Assembly: GCF_040054535.1 (NCBI RefSeq)
Contig: NC_090788.1
Coordinates: forward strand, 18,827,501 to 18,891,500
Direction of reading: 5' to 3'
Source: Antennarius striatus
Taxonomy: Eukaryota > Chordata > Actinopteri > Lophiiformes > Antennariidae
Length of the DNA stretch: 64,000 bases
Positions 48,720 to 64,000 of this stretch are shown here, piece by piece. Position numbers and translations under genes: made by a program. The notes below the pieces were generated by a model. The model was not told where the DNA came from, searched no databases, and saw only the letters and a list, made by a program, of their open reading frames with translations. Each line of letters opens with the position of its first letter. The first letter of the stretch is position 1.

Positions 48720-49054
48720 AAATGTTCAGCTGTTGGGAATCCAATGACCTTAAATAGTAACAAAAATAAATTCTGGATGAGGATTGAATTAAAGCAGACT
48801 GTTGGGCCTTTGTGGAGGTATACACTCTGTTCTAGTTGTATTTTATCCACAACAGTTGTCCCAACCCTGCACGTCCTTAATTCCCCCGTTCTACCCCTCT
48901 GCTTAATATTCATGGTTGTCCCTTTAAAATGCTACGCCTGAATCTCTGGGGTGGGTGCCTCTCTTGCCTTGTCTCTGGCCTGATAGTGTGCGCCTGCTGT
49001 CCCAGTGTTTACATTCTGGAGTCAGAGCCCTGAGCTGCTGCAGCTTGAGCCACC
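48720..49054 (+). promoter_or_regulatory. pygm: Candidate pygm promoter and 5' UTR
   Basis: The 335 bp before the pygm ATG contain a CAGCTG E-box (48727-48732) and, 17 bp on, ccttaaatag, which is one base from both an MEF2 site and a CArG box. A tttaaaatg TATA-like element lies near 48921. E-box plus MEF2/SRF sites are typical of skeletal-muscle promoters, as expected for muscle phosphorylase. The ATG is preceded by gagccacc, an excellent Kozak context. Transcription start and any 5' UTR intron are not determined. Confidence 0.45.
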
Positions 49055-57516
<8,462 letters not shown>

Positions 57517-57840
57517 AACAGTCCACATGTCAGCCAAAGCCTCAACTTACCCCCAAACGAACTGTACATGGTAGCTACTGGGCATCCGCTGTAAGCCCCA
57601 AACCCCAGAGACCCACATCCGCAGAGAGGAGCATGAAATTCTTCTTGCATTATTTCATCTTGTCTCACTAAAGTATTAGTTTCTGTTTGTCACACCTGCT
57701 AATCCATAGTGTTATTGACAAGGATGCAGAACGTCTTTTCAAAGTTGCTGCTGTAATGTGGATAAAGGGACTTTGTGGTGGGCTTGGAGGGGTTTTTTTT
57801 ATTTAAAAATTAAATTTTGTGTTCACACGCATTCACACAC
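57517..57840 (+). terminator. pygm: pygm 3' UTR with candidate poly(A) signal
   Basis: Following the TAA (57514-57516), the variant poly(A) hexamer ATTAAA occurs at 57809-57814, followed within 15 bp by a T/G-rich stretch (ttttgtgttc), a plausible cleavage region. A canonical AATAAA at 58180-58185 is the alternative, but it lies just beyond an inserted dispersed repeat. Confidence 0.4.
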
Positions 57841-57843
57841 AGA

Positions 57844-58160
57844 CCCATCCATGCATCCATTTTGTTGTAGACTAGATGATCACAATCGTCTCGTCTACAT
57901 CAGCTGCTTACCCGCCGCTTTTTGGGTCTCTGGTCTGCTTGGAACCTATCCCGGCTGATTACGGGCGAGAGGCGGCTTCATCACGGGGCCACACGAAAGA
58001 CAAACAACCGCACGCTCACGTTCAGCTGGAGAAACCGGAGAGAACTCACACAAACATGAAGAGAACATACAAAATCCACACAGAAAGGACTCGAACCCTG
58101 AACCTTTTTTGCTGTGAGACCACAGCGTCACACACTGTGTCACTGTACCGCCATGCCACT
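57844..58160 (+). repeat. Dispersed fish repeat copy (best-preserved in window)
   Basis: The text ggaacctatcccggctgatt, then gggcgagaggcgg, then tcatcacggggccacacg, then ggagaaaccggagag, then aatccacacagaaaggac, then tttgctgtgagaccacagcg, then ccgccatgcc is the recognisable order of a very common teleost interspersed repeat. About 320 bp are preserved. Orientation is opposite to the copy at 24.8 kb. Confidence 0.8.
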
Positions 58161-58569
58161 CACACTCAGATCCATTCAGAATAAAATTTGTCTGAAGTAC
58201 CACAGCCTGCTTGACTCTCATTAATTGTTCTCATTTGATTTAAAAAGTGATTTTACATCTAAAGTGTGAAAAACTAAGGCCTTTAGTGTAGGTGACACTC
58301 TACCAATACGGATATCTAGAAACAGGATTCTGCAAAAGATCAGATCCCTGAATCTCTTGGAAAAAGTGAAAATCAAATTGATGCATTACAAAAACCTAGT
58401 AAATGGATATAATGCAAAACTGAAATGATAGAGTACATAGATCAAAACACTGACAGTCAACTACACATTAACTACACCAGAAACAGAAGTACAGTTCGCT
58501 GAAATAAGTGGAAAGCAGGTGTCTGTGAAGAATATCTGTCATCGTGGTTGATCTCTGTGTTGAGTAAAG

Positions 58570-58900
58570 TTAGTTGGACTCAGAAAAAGCTTCAAGATGT
58601 TTCCACTTTTATCAAAGAGGCGTCTTCAGGTCTGAACGGATGGTGAGAACTTCCAGATACTTAACCCAGTGGGAGTCATCGGGGTCGGTACGTCAAACCA
58701 GTTGGGTCCCAAAACTTTGTCGTACGTGGTAGACAGCTGATGCAGAGGGCCTCCTCCTCTGTTGAGGGATGTCCTTCCAGTTTGGCATTGATGTCTCAAA
58801 TTGTCTGTAGGGCCAACTATAATAAAAGCTAAGCCATGTCTGGATGGTGATGACAAAATCCATTTCAAGACAGTACTCAGAATACTGCTTATGCTTTTGA
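58570..58900 (-). repeat. Probable retroelement-derived repeat fragment
   Basis: The plus-strand text gatgtttccacttttatcaa followed by gaggcgtcttcagg, and the minus-strand peptide TSLNRGGGPLHQLSTTYDKVL, resemble a recurrent fish retroelement-associated sequence. The frame is short and no catalytic domain is present. Recognition from memory is weak. Confidence 0.35.
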
Positions 58901-59022
58901 TTTATTTGATTTTTTTTTTTTAATATTGTGGGATCCTGTAATTTTGACACAGACTGAAAATGACGTTCCGCATGTCACCTGTTGGGGGCGTTGTTGATAC
59001 CAGAATTAGAGTCACGAATGGT

Positions 59023-59036
59023 ATCATCATCATCAA

Positions 59037-59101
<65 letters not shown>

Positions 59102-59139
59102 CCATCATCACCATCATCACCATCATCATCATCACAATT
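59023..59139. repeat. (ATC)n microsatellite with ACC interruptions
   Basis: About 38 trinucleotide units, giving poly-Ile, poly-Ser, poly-Asp or poly-Met frames that are artefacts. Confidence 0.96.
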
Positions 59140-59937
59140 AGATCTTGTGATGTTAGTTGTAATCTTTCTATTAGGAGAGCTGTTATTGGCTGGATGGTGG
59201 AAGGTGCCTGCATCCCTCTCCCTCACCCCCCCCCCACTCGATCCCTCCACCTCCCTCTCTCTTTCGATCTATTTCCCATCTCTATCTTCCTCTCTCTGTC
59301 TCGCGTTTCATGTCTCTCTATGCCTCCATCTGTCCTGTGATCTTTGCTGGAGTCCATCCCAGCCGTTAGTGTTGGGTTACGTATGAGTGAAGAAACGTAA
59401 GCATGAATATCAGAAACAATCCTTCTCTGTGCAAAATACTATGAAATAGTACGTATCACTATATCACTATGAAATACTTTCATATTTAATGGTTAACACG
59501 AATTTAACACGAATTATTGTTCCTACAACAAACACGGAAATGTTTTATATTTTCATTTTTAATTACTCAGTGATTTCAATCATCCCATTAGGGTGAATGA
59601 AGTTGTGAAGTTATAAATATTCATATTGTGTAAAAATATAAAACAGTGATTCTGAGCTGTTAAACAGTACGCAAGAGATTACATAAAATAATTTGTGGTA
59701 AATGCTGTGTATTTGTAAGGAGCTCTTAAACAATGCAGCAAAGAGGATTTTCCTGAGGGCAGAATCAGAGGTAGGATTTTACCAGAAAGGGGCCCTAAAG
59801 GGGCACATTTTACACCGCAGGACCTCTGCAGCTTTGAGCTAAGGCATGCGTAATGGCATGCTTCACAAATTACGTCTTGATCAAGCACATTGTATATCTG
59901 TAAAAAACGTAATTAATTAATTATTGACCTCATTTAG

Positions 59938-59973
<36 letters not shown>
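59938..59973. repeat. (AAT)n microsatellite
   Basis: Twelve uninterrupted AAT units. Confidence 0.95.
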
Positions 59974-59974
<1 letters not shown>

Positions 59975-62175
59975 CATTATACAAAATTTTTAGATGCTGT
60001 AATTATTTGATGTACACAATTAAAATATACACAGCATTTCAGAGCAGAAGCATTTTTGAATAAAAGCTTTAGGTCACACAAAAAAACCTTCTCTGTATGA
60101 ACAAAGTAAGATTCTAAGCCCCTGTAGCTCCACTAGTACTGTTTAGGGTGATTGGCATCCCTAAAATTTTTTGGAGAATCCCAAATTTCAAAAAGTTGTC
60201 TCATTATACTGAACCTGATTTTGATTAGTCACAACCAAACAACTGATGGTTGAAACATTTCTGTGGCGTTAGCTATCTTAATCTTTTTGACCTCATCTTA
60301 ACTTTTAGGGTTTTCTCAGTCAAGCACTGAGACCTGTGCTGATACCAGCATGTGCACAGCTGGACATCTATTAACGGAGCTGAGACTTGCTGTATCATTG
60401 CTGTCAGCACTATTGCATTGACTGATGGTTTACTGGTGCAATATAACACAGATAACACCTTAAAAGCCATTTTTATGTTAATAAGTTTAAAGTCCAAACA
60501 TACTTCCCACATTCACAGCATGCAATGCAAAACAAGCCTTTGAATGGTTAAAATACATATTGTTACAATGTAGATTATTGATGAGTCTGTAAATGGTTTC
60601 TTGAAGCGGTCTCACTGTATCGGGCATTCAACCTGAAATTAAAGAGTGGAAATACCATTTTAGATGTTTTGGATCTTAAGAGTTGAAAATAATGTCCAAG
60701 GAAAAAAAACAAACAATAAAAATCTACACCTTTATTTAATGTTCGTTTGTTAGTTACAAATTTTGCTAAGTTGAGTAGATTTTGAGGAAGACCAAAATCA
60801 GTTATCTAAACACTACAAGGATTAAAGATCATAATTTGCCATTTTTACTTATTTTGCAATAAATAGAATTTCATTAACAAGCATAGCTATGCAAACTATT
60901 TCTTGAAAATTTGTATTTTCCAATATTTAATGTACAGAATGTTAACAATTTTACATTCAAAGATTGTAGTTTTGATTACTACTACTGCAAATACAAGCAC
61001 TGTTATCTGTGTAAATATAAGATTCTAATCTATGTAAGAAAGTGTTTTTGAGTTGTTTTCAAATCATTGATGATATGATGATGGACATTTATTCACTCGT
61101 TAACTGGTTGAGACAAGCATTTTATTCTGTACACACATCAGATGGTGTTGGATCTTTTTCCTGTTGCTGTATTTTTCACATCTGTCAACATCTCAAACTT
61201 GGATGGGGAGAAATTTAAAAGCAAAGATTTTTCTCCTCTCACAGCTGAAAAAGCTTGAACGCTGGATGTGTTTGCTTCGGTGCACCTGCTGCTGAGATCT
61301 CTTGCTGAGTGTTACGAAAGTGCACACATTCCTCACAACGCAGCATCAGGACACAAAACAGGCACAAATGTCTCGCACTTACAAAACATGTCTGCTGTAA
61401 ATACAAAAATCCATACTTATATGAAGTAAATGGAATGTAGCGCAATATTTCTGGTCTATATGTCTTATTCTCTAGGGTGACATGGCCAAGTTATGCTACC
61501 TGAACGTTTCCAGTTTGAATTGACATCATACGGTCACTTATTGACTATGACTGCTTGAAAACACCAAGTTAAAGAGGATGGGAAAGGCTCTTTGATTTCA
61601 AGAGCTGTAGTATAGTTGAATATTTATCAGAGCATTTTGCAATTTGTTAAACACCTACTTTCTAATTGGCCGCTGCTGATGTCAGAGGGTGTGTTTCCTT
61701 GCAGATATGCACACACATTTGATGCAGGGACTCATTTGCACACGCTTCACGATCCTGCAGGCCGAGCGCTCAGCATGCTGCCTCAGTGTTTGCTGAATGA
61801 GCTCCTTAAACCTTGAGAAGTTATAGCGCAATCCTAACAATCCAAAGTTCAGAAAAGCCTTAGTAAAATGGGAACCCACTTACAGTACCTCCTGCAGTAG
61901 CACGACGGCTCTCACTTCTTTTTGAGTTTTCCATTTTTTTCTGGAATTGTTTCCCCTGGATTTCATCTAAAATCAATAGTATCATCTGCTAAATATTTGT
62001 CTGGAGGTACTTCCCTTGAAGAACTAGCATTCTCATTTTATTTTGTAGATATTTTATACAATGGAAGAAAAGTAAACCAGCAGGGAGTCCAGTTAAAATC
62101 TGTTTTAACATCTTTAAAAGTGTTAGTCTTAGTAGTTGGTTCTTGCAAGTAATGCTTTGTTTAATATTTTCACAG

Positions 62176-62275
62176 GCATTTTAATGAAGCAGTCCTTTTT
62201 GCACAACGCAGCATTCTAAAGAAATCTACCATCACCGAAGTTTAGTGCCATTTACATTGGATCATATTGTGCACC
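62176..62275 (+). other. slc22a: Candidate 5' UTR of the SLC22 gene, possibly after a UTR intron
   Basis: The text ttaatattttcacag/gcattttaatg at 62161-62186 looks like a splice acceptor, so the coding exon may begin at 62176 and be preceded by an upstream non-coding exon. The real start codon is the ATG at 62276 (gcaccATGG, strong Kozak). No in-frame ATG lies immediately upstream. Confidence 0.4.
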
Positions 62276-64000
62276 ATGGCGTTCGGAGACCTGCTGGAGA
62301 TGGTCGGAGGCACGGGGCGCTTCCAGATCATGCATGTGACGCTCCTCTGCATACCAGTCCTGATGATGGCCAGTCACAACCTGCTGCAGAACTTTGTGGC
62401 CCCTGTGCCTCCTCACTACTGCAAAGCACACAAGAACCTTTCTCAGTCCCTGCTGAGCCCGGAGGAAATCCTGCTTATCACAGTACCGCTGGACCAGAAA
62501 GGGAAACCGATGAAGTGTCTGCGTTACGTTACCCCGCAATGGCACCTGCTGGCCCTGAATAAGACCTCTGGTTCAGAGGAGCAGGGGGATGCTGAGAACG
62601 GTTTGGATGTTGAGCTGCAGGGATGTGTAGACGGATGGTCCTATAACATTACTGATGAGAGCAAATCCATCATATCTGATGTAGGACGATGTTTTATTCA
62701 GTCAGACACTTTGCATGTCTTCAAGTTGCATTGTAATATGTTTAAATTTTGGTGTTTTTGTCAGTGGGATTTGGTGTGTGATTTACGCTCTCTGAAACAA
62801 ATGGGACAAACCATCTACATGGGAGGTGTGCTTGTGGGAGCTATTGTATTTGGAGATCTATCTGACAGGTATCTGTGCAAAATTTAAATTTAAAATCATC
62901 TTTAAGTCCTCACTTTGTTACAATTAATCACTACAATCTTTTAAACATCACTGACCAAATTTATAATCTGTTGAAGTCAAACTGTGTGGTAACCTGACCT
63001 TTCTCTTTGACGGTTGACTTGTGTCCCAGATACGGCAGACGCGTCCTCCTGCTTATCTCCTATCTTTTTATGGCGGTGTCGGGAACATGTGCTGCTTTCT
63101 CGACTTCTTTCTCCATGTTCTGCCTGTTCCGATTTGGCTGTGGGATGGCTTTGTCCGGCCAGGGCCTCAACGGCTTCTCCCTCAGTAAGACATTTAGCGA
63201 GACACGCAACAACCAGTGCAGTAAGTGTGAGTGCAGACAATACGCCTATCGTGAAATAACTCTCTTTCTGTTCATTTCAAGTTTTGGAGTGGATCCCAAC
63301 CCGGGTGCGTACAGTGTGTGGGACTACAGCAGGTTACTGCTACACAACGGGACAGCTGATTCTTGTTGCCATAGCTTACTATGTCAGAGACTGGAGAGGG
63401 TTGACCCTGGCTGTGTCTTTACCATTCTATGTCATCTTCCTCTACTCATGGTGAGATGCCTAAGCTATGAAAGGCAAATAAAATGTCTCATAATTACAGA
63501 TCATTATTGCAAAATGAGTCCACAGATAAATAACTTACCAACACCTCCTGCAGGTGGTTCCTTGAATCATCAAGATGGTTAGTTTTGAACAATAGGTCCG
63601 AGGAAGCCATCAGAGACCTTAAAAGGGTGGCCAGATTTAACGGATGCCGAGACGAGGGTGAAAAAATTGACATTAAAGTAAGGAGAAGAGCCCCGTTTTT
63701 GTTTGTTTTTTGCTGCATTATTTATCTCATGAAATCAGTTTGATCTGAGACGACCTCTGACCTGCGTAGATGCTGGAGGAGTCCATGAAGAAAGAGATGT
63801 CTTGTTCGCACGGTTCCTATTCCGTCTTGGATCTGTTCCGTACGAGCACCATGAGGAAGATGACAATCTGCCTCAGCGCAACCTGGTACACGTCTTGTTG
63901 TAGAAGAACCAAAGTGATGCTTACACACTTTTCTTTAAGCTGCATTGATACATCTTGTGATTTTTCAGGCTATCGACAAGCTTTGCTTATTATGGTCTTG
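62276..64000 (+). CDS. slc22a: SLC22 organic anion transporter-type solute carrier (5' part, truncated by window)
   Basis: A 12-TM major-facilitator protein of the OAT (SLC22A6/A8-like) branch, expected in epithelial plasma membrane exchanging organic anions. Exons: 62276-62680, 62765-62868, 63030-63184, 63282-63450, 63554-63677, 63770-63885 and 63969 onward. All have GT-AG junctions and matching phases. The start MAFGDLLEMVGGTGRFQIMH leads into TM1 (VTLLCIPVLMMASHNLLQNF). A large extracellular loop follows with three N-glycosylation sequons (NLS, NKT, NIT) and cysteines. TM2 then ends in the MFS motif GDLSDRYGRR, spanning exons 2-3. Exon 3 carries TM3-4 (AVSGTCAAF), and exon 4 carries EWIPTRVRT and TM5-6. 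Exon 5 has the family motif WFLESSRWL, exon 6 the central cytoplasmic loop (DLFRTSTMRK), and exon 7 starts WLSTSFAYYGL. No frameshift or stop is seen. Exact orthology within the OAT clade is not resolved. Confidence 0.92.

Larger units (their letters stand above)
58160..62175. other. Intergenic region between pygm and the SLC22 gene
   Basis: About 4 kb with no coding exon recognised. It holds a possible repeat fragment (58570-58900), an ATC/ACC trinucleotide repeat (59023-59139), a C/T-rich patch (59215-59345) and an AAT repeat (59938-59973). The segment 60000-62170 is plain AT-rich sequence. Confidence 0.65.

Overview
The window looks like a teleost (ray-finned fish) chromosome segment. It has vertebrate genes with GT-AG introns, AT-rich introns and spacers, many long dinucleotide and trinucleotide microsatellites, and decayed fish-type transposons. 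There is no sign of prokaryotic, organellar or viral gene organisation. Most open frames in the window are microsatellite or low-complexity shadows. Three protein-coding genes are well supported.

Left part (1 to about 15.7 kb, minus strand): the 5' coding end of an alpha-neurexin, most likely nrxn2. The first coding exon (14962-15664) encodes the signal peptide, LNS1 and EGF-A. The next large exon (930-1231) encodes the first half of LNS2 and ends at the position of alternative splice site 2. The 13.7-kb intron between them holds three very short, phase-symmetric exon candidates (13813-13836, 8716-8745, 8460-8471). Their order, sizes, phases and peptides (ending VEG, then LAHLM..., then four residues) match the alternatively spliced SS1 segment of vertebrate neurexins. 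The rest of nrxn2 lies left of the window.

Middle (about 15.7 to 48.7 kb): no protein-coding gene recognised. It holds microsatellites, a TA-flanked pogo/Tigger-like element with a possible nested copy, a LINE ORF2 relic, a possible hAT/BED relic, copies of a dispersed fish repeat, a strong G-quadruplex motif, and a CpG-richer segment near 40.7-40.98 kb that could be the nrxn2 promoter or first exon.

Right part (plus strand): a complete glycogen phosphorylase gene (pygm, 49055-57516). Its 20 exons join in phase to exactly 842 codons, with the regulatory serine and the PLP lysine intact. It is followed by a repeat-bearing spacer and the 5' part of an organic-anion-transporter-type SLC22 gene (62276 to beyond 64000; seven exons seen, the last cut by the window end).

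The genes are not a functional pathway: they are a synaptic adhesion receptor, a muscle glycogen enzyme and a solute carrier. NRXN2, PYGM and SLC22 OAT genes are also neighbours on human 11q13, so the block is a remnant of ancestral vertebrate synteny. I found no RASGRP2, which lies between NRXN2 and PYGM in human.
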